32,092 nucleotides of DNA from an uncultured bacterium (lineage in GTDB: Bacteria > Myxococcota_A > Polyangia > Polyangiales > Houyiibacteriaceae). Under the pieces are notes generated by a model. The model saw only the letters and a program-made list of their open reading frames with translations. It did no database searches and was not told where the DNA came from. Below are positions 16,104 through 24,891 of the stretch, piece by piece. The DNA lies in contig CALJDU010000106.1 of NCBI GenBank assembly GCA_938024995.1, positions 1 through 32,092 on the forward strand, written 5' to 3'. The position numbers and the translations under genes are program-made. Each line of letters starts with the position of its first letter. Position 1 is the stretch's first letter.

Positions 16104-16232
16104 GCCCCGCGTCGATTTCTTCACCACCACCCGAATCTGGTAGTGGCGAAAACACGAATCCACGCGAGCCAGGCCAAGCCAAAATACAAGTCGCTCTGAA
16201 ATCGGGAGCAAAAGAAAGAACGTGAAAAACGT

Positions 16233-16320
16233 TGGCGGAGAAGAAGGGATTCGAACCCCTGGAGCCTTTCAGCTCGGTGGTTTTCAAAACCACTGCCTTC
16301 GACCACTCGGCCACTCCTCC
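16233..16320 (-). tRNA. tRNA-Ser (anticodon UGA)
   Basis: The 88-nt class II tRNA is read on the minus strand. The acceptor stem GGAGGAG pairs with CTTCTCC (one G-U). The anticodon stem GTGGT/ACCAC encloses the loop TTTGAAA with anticodon TGA. A long variable arm (CGAGCTGAAAGGCTC) and the T loop GGTTCGAATC follow. The discriminator is G, and CCA (16233-16235) is encoded in the DNA. Confidence 0.96.
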
Positions 16321-16387
16321 AGAGGCCTGTTCCTACTCAGGATAGCGATGACAATCAAGATCCTGCTACGTTGAGGTCTCCCGTTCC

Positions 16388-17518
16388 ATGACTTCCTTCC
16401 GCTGTCTCACCCAAATCTCTCTCTTTCTCTTCGCTGCCGCAGCCACGAGCCTCGGATGCGCGAGCGGAGGAGACGATGACAGCGTGACGACGCGGCGCGA
16501 CGGCGGAGGCACAGACACCTTTGGAGTGGACGCGTCTGGCTGCGACCCCGAGTGCACGCCGCCCGAGGTCTGCATCGAGGGCCGCTGTTCCACGCTCGAC
16601 GCGGATGCCGATCGAGACGGAATCCCCGCAGACGAAGACTGCGATGATTTGGATGACTCGGTCGGGCGCAACGCGTCGCGACCGTGCGCGTCCGCGTGCG
16701 GCGAAGGCGTCACGACCTGCATCGCGGGTCGCTGGATGCCCTGTGACGCGCCCACGACCTGTGGCTGTACCGATGCAGACCCACCGCGACCGGTCGCGTG
16801 CGAACGTTGCGGCACCCAGATGGAGGTCTGCCGAGACGGCGAATGGGTCCGCGAAGGGGCGTGCAGCGGCATGGGCGAATGCGAAGCCGGCGCGACGCGC
16901 TCGGGCGCCCCCTGCGGTCGCTGCGGAACGACAACGGAGACGTGCAACGCGACCTGCGAGTGGGTCTCGGGAGAGTGCGTCGGCGGCACCGGCGCGTGCA
17001 CCCCCGGTGAGATCGACACCCCGCGAAGCATCAGCTGCGGCGCGTGTGGGGAAGGCTCGCAAATGCAAACGCGGAGCTGCTCGGCGGCCTGCACCTGGGG
17101 CGAGTGGGGCAATGTCGGCGGATGTGGCGGGACGAGCAGCGAGTGCACCCCCGGGGCCATCGATCGCGACTCGGAAGCCTGCGGCTGCGGGACCCGAGTG
17201 CGCGCTCGTGAATGTAACCCTGCGACCTGCAGGTGGGGCGCGTGGAGCGCGTTCGGGACCTGCTCGGGCGGCGGGTCATGTACTCCCGGCGAGACCCGCA
17301 CCTGTCCCGGCAGCAGCGGTTGCACGGTCCAGACCTGCAACTCCAGCTGCAACTGGGGCGCCTGTGGGCTCCGCTCCGGAGCGACGTGCGAGTACAACGC
17401 CGACGATGGACGGCCTGGATCACGCTTCCGCTGCTGCGGCGGCGGTCGCTGGCAGTTCTGCTTGTCGACCTGCAACTGGAGCAGCGGCTGCGAGTCGTGC
17501 TCTGGCTGCGGCTGCTAG
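16388..17518 (+). CDS. Cys-rich lipoprotein with calcium-type repeat and TSP1-like modules
   Basis: The 376-residue outer-envelope lipoprotein has a signal peptide and lipobox SLGC with the acylated Cys at 24. After a Gly/Asp linker comes a putative metal-binding segment DADADRDGIPADEDCDDLDD (72-91) of the kind common in myxobacterial surface proteins. The rest is a run of Cys-rich modules containing CTPGE motifs and Trp-Gly/Trp-rich units such as CTWGEWGNVGGCG and CRWGAWSAFGTCSGGG, which resemble thrombospondin type-1 repeats. Many disulphides are expected. It ends in a Cys/Gly cluster (CESCSGCGC). Adhesion or matrix contact is a guess from such modules. It is divergent from tRNA-Ser. Confidence 0.85.
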   Translation: MTSFRCLTQISLFLFAAAATSLGCASGGDDDSVTTRRDGGGTDTFGVDASGCDPECTPPEVCIEGRCSTLDADADRDGIPADEDCDDLDDSVGRNASRPCASACGEGVTTCIAGRWMPCDAPTTCGCTDADPPRPVACERCGTQMEVCRDGEWVREGACSGMGECEAGATRSGAPCGRCGTTTETCNATCEWVSGECVGGTGACTPGEIDTPRSISCGACGEGSQMQTRSCSAACTWGEWGNVGGCGGTSSECTPGAIDRDSEACGCGTRVRARECNPATCRWGAWSAFGTCSGGGSCTPGETRTCPGSSGCTVQTCNSSCNWGACGLRSGATCEYNADDGRPGSRFRCCGGGRWQFCLSTCNWSSGCESCSGCGC

Positions 17519-17722
17519 AGCGCGATTCGAAATAGTTGGGCGCGCTTCGCGGCCGGGGTCGGCCCATCTCCGCCCATCCGCTCACGTTCGCCTAGCTCGC
17601 TGCTCACTCTGAGGCGATCTCCCCTTCACGGGGCTCCTCAAGGCGCTCAAGGACGAGTAGCATCGCGGCGCTCGCTCTGCGTGCATGACCGTCCACCGAC
17701 CCGGACGGAGAGGGAAAAGACA

Positions 17723-19489
17723 ATGGCCGACTCGATCCCATCGCGACTGTTTGAACAGGGCAAGAAGCGCCCCAACGAGGACGCTTACTTCGTACGTGAG
17801 GGCGGCGTGTGGCGCGGGACGAACTTCAAGACGTTCGCCGACGAGACGAAACAGGCCGCGCGCGCGATGATGGCGCTCGGTTTCGAACCCGGACAGTGCG
17901 TGAGCATCTTGGGGTTCAACCGACCGGAGTGGGTCATCTTCGACGTCGGCGCGATGGCCGCAGGTGGGGTGCCCGCGGGCATCTACACGACCTGCTCTCC
18001 GTCCGAGGTCGCCTACATCATCTCGCACTGCGAAGCGGTCGTGACGTTGGTCGAGGACGAGGACCAGTGGAAGAAGATCCACAGCGAGCTCGCCAACCTC
18101 CCATCGCTTCGCCACGTGGTGACCATGAAGGGGGCGAAGAAGATCGATCACGAGATGGTCCTGACGTGGGAGGAGTTCCTCGCGAAGGGCGACAGCATCG
18201 ACGAGAAGGAGCTCGACGACCGCGTCGCGGCGCTTAAGCCGAATGACCTCGCGACGCTGATCTACACCAGCGGCACGACGGGTCCGCCCAAGGGCGTGAT
18301 GCTCAGCCACGAGAACCTTACCTGGACCGCGAACGTGGCGGGGCAGCTGACGCAGCTCACGAGTCGCGACACTTCGCTCTCGTACCTCCCGCTCTCGCAC
18401 ATCGCCGAGCAGATGTTCTCCATCCACGGACCCATCACGAACGCCTCGAAGGTCTACTACGCGGAATCGATCGACGCGGTCCCCGACAACATCAAGGAAG
18501 TACAGCCGACCATCTTCTTCGGCGTGCCCCGCATCTGGGAGAAGTTCCACGCGGGCGTGAGCAACAAGCTCAAGCAGGCGACCGGCTTGAAGGCCAAGAT
18601 CGCGTCATGGGCGATGTCGGTCGGACGCGACGTCCATGCGCAGCGCGCGAAGGGGAACGTGAACGCCGGCGGCCTCAAGTACGCGCTCGCGAACAAGCTC
18701 ATCTTCTCGAAGGTCAAGCCCGCGATCGGGCTCGGGAACGCGCGCGTGTGCGTGAGCGGCGCGGCGCCCATCGCGAAGGAGGTCCTCGAGTTCTTTACAC
18801 AGCTCGACATCGTGGTGCTCGAGGTCTACGGGCAGTCCGAAGACACTGGCCCGACCACGTTCAACCAGCCGAACCAGTACCGCTTCGGCACCGTTGGACC
18901 GCGCGTCCCCGGCGTTGAGGTCAAGATCGCCGAAGACGACGAGATCTGCGTGCGCGGACCGAACGTCTTCCTTGGGTACTACAAGGACGAGGCCGCGACC
19001 CAGGCGACGCTCATCGATGGGTGGTTGCACTCCGGCGACCTCGGGAAGTTCGATAGCGATGGCTTCCTGAGCATCACGGGGCGTAAAAAGGACATCATCA
19101 TCACAGCGGGCGGGAAGAACGTCGCGCCGAAGAACATCGAAGCGGCGCTAAAGAACCACGAGATGATCAACGAAGCGGTCGTCATCGGTGACCGCCGCAA
19201 GTTCCTCTCCGCGCTGATCACGATCGACCCGGAAGCGGCCGACCGCTGGTGCGCCGAACACGGCGGAGACGTGAACTCCTTGGCCGACGACGAGAACCTT
19301 CACAAGAACATCATGAGCTGGGTCGAGAAGGTCAACGCCGACCTGGCGCGAGTGGAGCAGATCAAGAAGTTCACCGTCCTCGAGCGCAACTTCACGATCG
19401 AAGATGGCGAGCTCACACCGACGCTCAAGGTGAAGCGCGCAAAGGTCAACGCGCACTTCGCGGACGTGATCGAGGCGATGTACACGTAG
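17723..19489 (+). CDS. long-chain acyl-CoA synthetase (AMP-forming)
   Basis: This enzyme activates a fatty acid with ATP to acyl-AMP and then acyl-CoA, the entry to beta-oxidation and lipid synthesis. From the ATG at 17723 it has 588 residues. The P-loop YTSGTTGPPKG starts at about residue 181; the adenine-binding YGQSEDTGP, the hinge region GWLHSGDLGKFDSDGFLSI and TGRKKDIIITAGGKNVAP with the C-terminal catalytic Lys region are all present. The long insert and eukaryote-like shape match the bacterial FAA1-type (COG1022) branch. The start is chosen for GGAGAGGG upstream; a longer frame begins at 17681. The 204-bp gap upstream shows no clear promoter. Confidence 0.95.
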   Translation: MADSIPSRLFEQGKKRPNEDAYFVREGGVWRGTNFKTFADETKQAARAMMALGFEPGQCVSILGFNRPEWVIFDVGAMAAGGVPAGIYTTCSPSEVAYIISHCEAVVTLVEDEDQWKKIHSELANLPSLRHVVTMKGAKKIDHEMVLTWEEFLAKGDSIDEKELDDRVAALKPNDLATLIYTSGTTGPPKGVMLSHENLTWTANVAGQLTQLTSRDTSLSYLPLSHIAEQMFSIHGPITNASKVYYAESIDAVPDNIKEVQPTIFFGVPRIWEKFHAGVSNKLKQATGLKAKIASWAMSVGRDVHAQRAKGNVNAGGLKYALANKLIFSKVKPAIGLGNARVCVSGAAPIAKEVLEFFTQLDIVVLEVYGQSEDTGPTTFNQPNQYRFGTVGPRVPGVEVKIAEDDEICVRGPNVFLGYYKDEAATQATLIDGWLHSGDLGKFDSDGFLSITGRKKDIIITAGGKNVAPKNIEAALKNHEMINEAVVIGDRRKFLSALITIDPEAADRWCAEHGGDVNSLADDENLHKNIMSWVEKVNADLARVEQIKKFTVLERNFTIEDGELTPTLKVKRAKVNAHFADVIEAMYT

Positions 19490-19494
19490 TTTTT

Positions 19495-19517
19495 GAGGGG
19501 GCTATTCGCGCCCCCTC
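19495..19517 (+). terminator. hairpin after the acyl-CoA synthetase gene
   Basis: GAGGGGGC (19495-19502) pairs perfectly with GCCCCCTC (19510-19517) with a 7-nt loop, six bases past the stop. The T-run lies before rather than after the stem on the plus strand, so termination efficiency is uncertain. The rest of the 205-bp gap up to 19694 shows nothing else I can support. Confidence 0.5.
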
Positions 19518-19694
19518 TCGCCTTGCGGCGATTCACCCCATCGTTCGCTTCGCTCAGATCTCGCTCCCGTGAGTTCGCATCGCGATTCTCATTGTCGCGC
19601 TTTGCGAGCTCCCGTGAGCTCTGTTCCGCGTTTGCCTGCCGAAGCGATCGTTCCGCTCTGCACAACGAGGACCCCCCGCGGTATACGTCGCGAG

Positions 19695-21134
19695 ATGTTC
19701 CCGCTGCGCCCAAACCCGACGCCGGGCCCCCGATGTGCGCGCTTGGTCAAAGGCGTGGGTCTCGTCACCGCGATGTGTGTCGTGGTCCTTGTCCTGGCCT
19801 CAAGCCCCGTCCTCGCGCAAGACGCCGCGGCGAACCCAACAACGCTGCGCGACCTCGCCGCGAGCGCCGGCCCGGTCCCGTGGTGGCAGCGGCTCATGTC
19901 GCTCGTCGGTCTCTTCGGCATGGTCGGGATCGCGTGGCTCGGTTCGACGCGTCGCGACCTGTTCCCGAAACGCATCGTCGCCTACGGCATCGGCCTACAG
20001 CTGGTCTTCGGCGTCTTCGTGCTCAAGACCCCTGTCGGCATGACGATCTTCTCGTGGCTCAACAGCGCCGTGATCAAGCTCCTGACGTTCACGGACGCGG
20101 GCGCCGGATTCGTCTTTGGCGCCTACCTCACCGAGAAGTTCACGATCGCGCTCAACGTGCTCCCGATCATCATCTTCTTCTCGACGTTGATGACGGTTCT
20201 CTATCACCTCGGGGTCATGCAACGCGCGGTGTCGATCATCGCGTGGATCATGCGTCGGACGATGAAGACCAGCGGGAGCGAGACGCTGAGCGCGGCCGCG
20301 AACATCTTCGTCGGCCAAACCGAGGCGCCGCTCGTGGTGAAGCCCTACGTCGACACGATGACGCGTTCCGAGCTTCACGCGGTCATGGTCGGCGGCTTCG
20401 CGACGGTCGCGGGGAGCGTGCTGGCGGCCTACGTCGGGATGCTGAAGGACTTCTTCCCGGACATCGGCGGGCACCTGATCGCGGCCAGTGTGATGAGCGC
20501 CCCGGCGGCGTTGGTCATCGCGAAGGTCCTGCTCCCGGAGACCGAAGAGTCCGACACCGCGGGCGAGGTGAGGCTCACGGTTGAGAAGGTCGACGTAAAC
20601 CTGATCGACGCGGCCGCGCGCGGCGCCAAAGAAGGTCTCTCGCTTGCGCTCAACGTCGGCGCGATGCTCCTCGCGTTCCTCGCGCTCCTCGCGCTCGTCA
20701 ACTACCTCATTGGGCTCCCGCTCGAGCTGCTCGCGAGCGCCACCGGCGCCCACTACGAGACGCTGACGCTCGAGAAGATCCTCGGGTGGCTCTTCTGGCC
20801 CATCGCGTTCCTCATGGGCGTGCCGGTCGCGGAGTGCGCGGAGGTGGGCGGGCTGCTCGGCGAGAAGATCATCCTGACCGAGTTCGTCGCCTACTCGCAT
20901 CTGGCCGAGGCGCTTCGAACTGGCACGAGCGGGCTCTCGCCCCGGAGCACCGTCATCGCCACCTACGCGCTCTGCGGCTTCGCGAACGTCGGGTCGATCG
21001 CGATTCAGATCGGCGGGATCGGCGGGATCGCGCCTGGGCGCCGCGCTGACCTCGCGAAGCTGGGAGTGCGCGCCATGATCGGCGGAACGCTCGCAGCGTG
21101 CATGACGGCGACGGTCGCTGGGATGCTCATCTAG
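19695..21134 (+). CDS. concentrative nucleoside transporter (CNT/NupC family)
   Basis: This ion-coupled nucleoside importer sits in the inner membrane. The nucleoside-binding motif GQTE is at about residues 207-210, the second binding region MGVPVAE has its Glu near 380, and the family signature CGFANVGSIAIQIGGIGGIAP is almost complete. From the ATG at 19695 the protein has 479 residues, longer than the usual 400 or so because of an N-terminal extension with a signal-like helix ending PVLAQ followed by a short hydrophilic stretch. A GTG at 19569 would add 42 Arg-rich residues and is less likely. There is no clear Shine-Dalgarno sequence. The substrate (nucleoside type) and ion cannot be assigned. 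Confidence 0.93.
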   Translation: MFPLRPNPTPGPRCARLVKGVGLVTAMCVVVLVLASSPVLAQDAAANPTTLRDLAASAGPVPWWQRLMSLVGLFGMVGIAWLGSTRRDLFPKRIVAYGIGLQLVFGVFVLKTPVGMTIFSWLNSAVIKLLTFTDAGAGFVFGAYLTEKFTIALNVLPIIIFFSTLMTVLYHLGVMQRAVSIIAWIMRRTMKTSGSETLSAAANIFVGQTEAPLVVKPYVDTMTRSELHAVMVGGFATVAGSVLAAYVGMLKDFFPDIGGHLIAASVMSAPAALVIAKVLLPETEESDTAGEVRLTVEKVDVNLIDAAARGAKEGLSLALNVGAMLLAFLALLALVNYLIGLPLELLASATGAHYETLTLEKILGWLFWPIAFLMGVPVAECAEVGGLLGEKIILTEFVAYSHLAEALRTGTSGLSPRSTVIATYALCGFANVGSIAIQIGGIGGIAPGRRADLAKLGVRAMIGGTLAACMTATVAGMLI

Positions 21135-21205
21135 AGCGGCAATCAGTTTAAGAGATCCGCCGCTCCGCTGCGGCCTTCGGCCTGATCCCGGTTTACCTCC
21201 TCACG

Positions 21206-21221
21206 ACCTGCTAGAGCAGGT
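21206..21221. repeat. palindrome over the stop of the DUF2378-like gene
   Basis: ACCTGCT-AG-AGCAGGT is a perfect 7-2-7 palindrome and contains the TAG stop of the gene at 21211-21783. The loop is too short for a stable full-length hairpin, but a 5- or 6-bp stem can form. It may act as a weak terminator between the convergent genes. Confidence 0.4.
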
Positions 21222-21783
21222 ACTGACCGCTGTTGCTGTCGCGAGACCAGCGAACCAGATAGACGATCTTGTCGCCTTCGACGCAAACGCGCGCGACCGC
21301 TCCGGGGCGCCCCGTGAACTCCAGCGCGGTCTCGATACCTGCCTTCAGCCCGACCTGATCGAACTCCGACATGTTTGGCCAGTCGTGGACCACGAAGCGC
21401 GCTTGTGTCCCAGAGAACTCCGCGGTGAACGATCCCGTATTGAGCGTGCGGCGGTAGAGGCTGTTCGCGCGCTTCTCCAGCGCGGAGTCCGAGACGAGCC
21501 GGAGGAGCATGCGGAACACGCTGTTGAGGGTCGATCGCGCGGCCGCTTGCGCGACCTCGAATTGAAACGCGAGCGGCGGTCGTCCCAGCGCGCGCGCGAT
21601 GTGGGTCTTCACTTCTTGCGCGACGCGAACCGGGACCCAAGAGACCGAGGTCATCGCGCGGACCGCTTGCCGATCGGCCTCGCCGAGCGACTCGATCGCG
21701 TCCTCCACGACCCGGTCACCATGGCTCTTACGAATTGTGGCGAGCTGATCAACCACGATCGCTCCCGAGATGCACGGCTCCAC
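21211..21783 (-). CDS. DUF2378/TIGR02265-like myxobacterial protein
   Basis: This protein of about 190 residues is cytoplasmic and of unknown function. The pattern is an N-terminal alpha region (DQLATIRKSHGDRVVEDAIE), a central helical stretch including TLNSVFRMLLRLVSDSALEKRANSLYRR given here in full only by position (about residues 105-132), then a beta-rich C-terminal half ending in VARVCVEGDKIVYLVRWSRD. It resembles the Myxococcota-restricted DUF2378 (TIGR02265) family. The start is uncertain: the frame stays open to 22062, but the family-like sequence begins at the GTG at 21783 and a longer form would run into the start of the divergent gene at 21908. No Shine-Dalgarno is seen. Confidence 0.7.
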   Translation of the reverse strand: MEPCISGAIVVDQLATIRKSHGDRVVEDAIESLGEADRQAVRAMTSVSWVPVRVAQEVKTHIARALGRPPLAFQFEVAQAAARSTLNSVFRMLLRLVSDSALEKRANSLYRRTLNTGSFTAEFSGTQARFVVHDWPNMSEFDQVGLKAGIETALEFTGRPGAVARVCVEGDKIVYLVRWSRDSNSGQYLL

Positions 21784-21907
21784 AGTGACGAGTCTAGACG
21801 TAACGAAAGCGTTCCGCGCGTCACCTACGCGATGCGCATCCTTTCGGGTCCCGCCCAATGTTCGACACCCTTGCGCAGTCGACGTTGGGAACGGTACTCC
21901 ACGACAC

Positions 21908-22789
21908 ATGACGACTCCGTTCTCCACGCCGCTCTCCCGTCGCATCGGGTTGAAGTACCCCATCGTCTGCGCACCGATGTTCATCATCAGCAACCGCGAG
22001 ATGCTGGTCGCGTGCGCCGAGGCTGGAATCTTGGGCGCGATGCCGAGCCTCAACCGGCGCACTCCGGAAGCGTTCGCAGAGGACTTGGCGTGGCTCCGCG
22101 ATCAGACCGACAAGCCGTACGCGATCAACCTCACGATCGGGCTCACGGACCCGGATCGACTGAAGCAAGACGTCGAGTCTTGTCTCAAGCACGAGGTCCC
22201 GGTTTGGATCACGAGCTACGGAGACCCGACCCCGATCGTGAAGCTCGCGCATCAGCAAGGCGCGACGGTGCTGCACGACGTGGTGCACCTCAAGCACGCC
22301 AAGAAAGCGGAGGCGGCTGGCGTCGACGCGATCATCGGTGTGAGTCAGGGCGCTGGCGGCCACGCCGGCACGACGCATCCCTACGTTCTGCTCCCGCACC
22401 TTCGCGCCAACCTCAGCGTCCCCGTCGTCGCGGCCGGATGCATCTCGCTCGGTTCACAGATCGCGGCGGCCTTCTCGCTCGGCGCCGAGCTCGCGTACAT
22501 CGGGACCCGCTTCATCGCCTCCAAGGAGTGCGGCGCGCCGGACGCCTACAAAGAGCTCGTCGTCTCGAGCGGTCACGAGGACATCGCCTACACCGACCAG
22601 GTCACCGGCGTGCCGGCGAGCTTCATCAAGTCGACGCTCCCGAAAGAGGGGGACGACGCCAAGCGCTGGAAAGAGGTCTGGAGCGCGGGCCAAGGCGTCA
22701 CGCAGGTCCGAGACATCCGCAGCATCCGTGAGATCACCGATCAGCTCGTGACCGAGTACCACGAGGCCGTCTCCGCGCTCCCGCGCTAG
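21908..22789 (+). CDS. nitronate monooxygenase-family FMN protein (2-nitropropane dioxygenase-like)
   Basis: The 293-residue TIM-barrel flavoprotein binds FMN. The N-terminal YPIVCAPMFIISN, the loop VSQGAGGHAGTTHP with the GAGGH FMN/substrate motif, and the phosphate-binding VVAAGCISLGSQIAAAFSLG and YIGTRF segments identify the nitronate monooxygenase / FabK-like enoyl reductase superfamily. The GGHAG form with His is typical of nitronate monooxygenases that detoxify alkyl nitronates, but many members have unknown substrates. The ATG at 21908 matches the family N-terminus; a frame from 21770 adds unrelated sequence. Its stop codon lies within an inverted repeat shared with the opposing gene. 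Confidence 0.9.
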   Translation: MTTPFSTPLSRRIGLKYPIVCAPMFIISNREMLVACAEAGILGAMPSLNRRTPEAFAEDLAWLRDQTDKPYAINLTIGLTDPDRLKQDVESCLKHEVPVWITSYGDPTPIVKLAHQQGATVLHDVVHLKHAKKAEAAGVDAIIGVSQGAGGHAGTTHPYVLLPHLRANLSVPVVAAGCISLGSQIAAAFSLGAELAYIGTRFIASKECGAPDAYKELVVSSGHEDIAYTDQVTGVPASFIKSTLPKEGDDAKRWKEVWSAGQGVTQVRDIRSIREITDQLVTEYHEAVSALPR

Positions 22790-22838
22790 CAGCCTGCTAG
22801 CATCCCAAGCTTCAGCGAGATGCAGCCTGCTGCTAGCG
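22784..22838. terminator. long-range inverted repeat holding both convergent stop codons
   Basis: CGCTAGCAGC (22784-22793) is perfectly complementary to GCTGCTAGCG (22829-22838), with 35 nt between. Each arm contains the TAG stop codon of the gene on its side. CTGCTAGC (22794-22800 region) also allows a shorter local hairpin with the left arm. There is no T-tract. Confidence 0.5.
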
Positions 22839-24707
22839 AACGATGCCGTCGATGACCTCGAGCGCCAGCTTGTAGCGCCCGAAGGGCGGCATGATGTAGG
22901 CGCCCTGCACTCGGTCTTTGACCGCGGAGAGCATCTCGCGCGCGATCTTCACACCTTCTTTGCGGCCCTTCGAACCCTGGCCCGCCTTGCGCATCCGCTC
23001 ACGGATCTCGTCTGGGATCTGCATCCCGGGGACCTCGTTGTGGAGGAACTCTGCGTTCTTGTAGCTCGCGAGCGGCAAGAGCCCCACGAGGATCGGAACG
23101 CCAAGGTCGCGGACCTCGTTGAGGAAGCGCTCGAGCACCTCGGGGTCGTACACCGGCTGCGTCATCACGAGCTCAGCGCCCGCTTCGATCTTCTGGCGCA
23201 GTCGCCGGATCTCCCGCTCGAAGTCACGCGACGCGGGCTCCGCACCGGTCGCCGACAAAAAGGCGGTCGCGCCGTTCATCGGTTTGCCACCCGGATCGTA
23301 GCCGTGGTTCAAGCCGCGGACGAGCCGCAGCAGACCGATGGAGTCCGTGTCGTAGACCGCCGTCGCGTCTGGGAAGTCGCCCATCTTAGGCGGGTCACCC
23401 GTGATCACGACGAGGTTCTTCACGTCGAGCTCGTGCGCCGCCAAGAGATGAGAGACGAGCCCCAGGACGTTCCGGTCACGCGTCGTGACGTGCATCAGCG
23501 CGCTCATGCCGAGCTCCTGCTGCACGCGATGACAAAGCGCGAGGTTTCCCATCCGCACGCTCGCGCGCGCACCGTCCGCGACGTTGATGACGTCGACGCC
23601 GCCTTCCTTCAGCAGCTTCGCGCCAGCCATCGCTTTGTCGAGCGAGAGCCCTCGCGGCGGGTTCACTTCCACCGAGATCACGAACTCGTTCCCGAGCTTC
23701 GCGCCGAGCGCCCCCTTCTGCGCGACGGGGACGACCTCGATTCCGGGAGCGGTCTTGGCGGGCGGGATGGAGAGCAGCTCTCGCGTCCCCCCGCCTTCTT
23801 CTTCGTGCTCCCCGCCGCCGAGCTCTACCTGTCCGCCGCGCACCATTCGCGCCGCCGAAGCGACCTTCTTGATGTGCTCGGCGGTCGTGCCGCAGCAGCC
23901 ACCGACACCATGCACGCCCGCCTTGTAGAGGCGCCGACCATAGAGCTGGAAGTACTCCGGGGTCGCCCAATACGCGAGCCGCCCTTCGACCCGCCGCGGC
24001 AAGCCGGCGTTCGGGATCGCGACAACCGGGAGCCCTGCCCCGAGCATCCGCGTCGCCATCTCATAAACGCCTGCGGGACCGTCGCTGCAGTTGACGCCGA
24101 CGGCCGCGACGCCGAGCGCCAGCAGCTTCTCCGCGATCGCCTCGGGCTCAGTTCCGTCGGCCAAGGTCCCGAAAGCGTCGAAGGAGAGGCACGCGACGAT
24201 CGGGAGGTCTTTCGCGCCTTCCTGCGCTCCCGCGATCGCGAGCTTAAGCTCGACCGGCTGACGAAAGGTCTCGAGCAACAGTCCGTCCGCGCTGGCTTCG
24301 GAGAGCGCCTTCGCTTGCTCGCGGAACGCCTCCCGAATCGCGACGTGCGCAGACGCCTCGACCGTTTTCATCATGAGCCCAGTGGGACCCACGGAACCCA
24401 ATACGTAAGCGTCGCCGGCCTCGCGCGCGACCTTCACGGACGCGTGGTTGAGCTCCGCGACCCTGTCCGCGTATCCGTGCGGCTCGAGCCGGTAACGGTT
24501 CGCGCCAAACGAGTTCGTCTGAATGGCGTCGGCACCGGCGAGGACGTGCGCCTCGTGGATGGAGCGCACCACGGACGGCCGCGTGATGCACGCCTCGTCG
24601 AGGCATGATGTGTAGAGCAACCCTCGTTCGTAGAGCGCGGTCCCCATCGCGCCGTCGAGGACCACCCCACCTTTTGTAAGAGCATGAACGAACCCGCCGG
24701 TCGGCAT
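22833..24707 (-). CDS. bifunctional homocysteine S-methyltransferase / 5,10-methylenetetrahydrofolate reductase
   Basis: The 624-residue fusion works in methionine synthesis and one-carbon metabolism. Residues 1 to about 290 form a Zn-dependent homocysteine methyltransferase barrel: LDGAMGT, QTNSFGAN, and zinc ligands C207 (GVNCSDGP) and C271/C272 (GGCCGTT). A Gly/Glu linker (about 292-310) leads to a MetF domain from about 340: VEVNPPRG with the catalytic Glu at 347, VITGDPPK, and GAELVMTQPVYDP. The same fusion order is known from Bacillus YitJ. Reduction of methylene-THF and methyl transfer could thus be coupled. The start is an ATG at 24707 with a weak ribosome binding site. No SAM riboswitch-like leader is evident in the 160-bp gap upstream. 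Confidence 0.94.
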   Translation of the reverse strand: MPTGGFVHALTKGGVVLDGAMGTALYERGLLYTSCLDEACITRPSVVRSIHEAHVLAGADAIQTNSFGANRYRLEPHGYADRVAELNHASVKVAREAGDAYVLGSVGPTGLMMKTVEASAHVAIREAFREQAKALSEASADGLLLETFRQPVELKLAIAGAQEGAKDLPIVACLSFDAFGTLADGTEPEAIAEKLLALGVAAVGVNCSDGPAGVYEMATRMLGAGLPVVAIPNAGLPRRVEGRLAYWATPEYFQLYGRRLYKAGVHGVGGCCGTTAEHIKKVASAARMVRGGQVELGGGEHEEEGGGTRELLSIPPAKTAPGIEVVPVAQKGALGAKLGNEFVISVEVNPPRGLSLDKAMAGAKLLKEGGVDVINVADGARASVRMGNLALCHRVQQELGMSALMHVTTRDRNVLGLVSHLLAAHELDVKNLVVITGDPPKMGDFPDATAVYDTDSIGLLRLVRGLNHGYDPGGKPMNGATAFLSATGAEPASRDFEREIRRLRQKIEAGAELVMTQPVYDPEVLERFLNEVRDLGVPILVGLLPLASYKNAEFLHNEVPGMQIPDEIRERMRKAGQGSKGRKEGVKIAREMLSAVKDRVQGAYIMPPFGRYKLALEVIDGIVR

Positions 24708-24786
24708 AGGGGCGGCTTACCGGAAATCTACGGAATGTCGAGATGTACGAGCGAAACCGGTCAGTGCGCCGCGTCATCTACGTGCC

Positions 24787-24802
24787 AAGAAGCGAGCTTC
24801 TT
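24787..24802. promoter_or_regulatory. perfect 7-2-7 palindrome in a divergent intergenic region
   Basis: AAGAAGC-GA-GCTTCTT lies between the divergent methyltransferase/reductase fusion and the cytochrome-like lipoprotein gene, about 80 bp from the former and 105 bp from the latter. It could be an operator for either. No promoter boxes can be matched to it. Confidence 0.4.
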
Positions 24803-24891
24803 CACATCCGCCGATTCCGCGGAACGCGCAGCTACGCGCTGCAAGACTTGTTCATCTTGACGCTCTTGTGTCCCTGAACGACCTTTCTCGC

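Noticed and set aside
21784..21830. GGAAC and CGTCTA on the minus strand before the DUF2378-like gene, like an ECF sigma promoter
   Set aside because: The two boxes are only about 10 nt apart, while ECF promoters need about 16-17.
23040..24608. 522-codon open frame on the plus strand opposite the methyltransferase/reductase fusion
   Set aside because: It is the reverse-strand shadow of a strongly conserved gene with clear catalytic motifs; its own translation is Arg/Asp/His-rich without any domain.
24708..24891. SAM or cobalamin riboswitch for the methionine-synthesis gene
   Set aside because: The leader is short and shows no conserved helix pattern of a known riboswitch; only an isolated palindrome is present.
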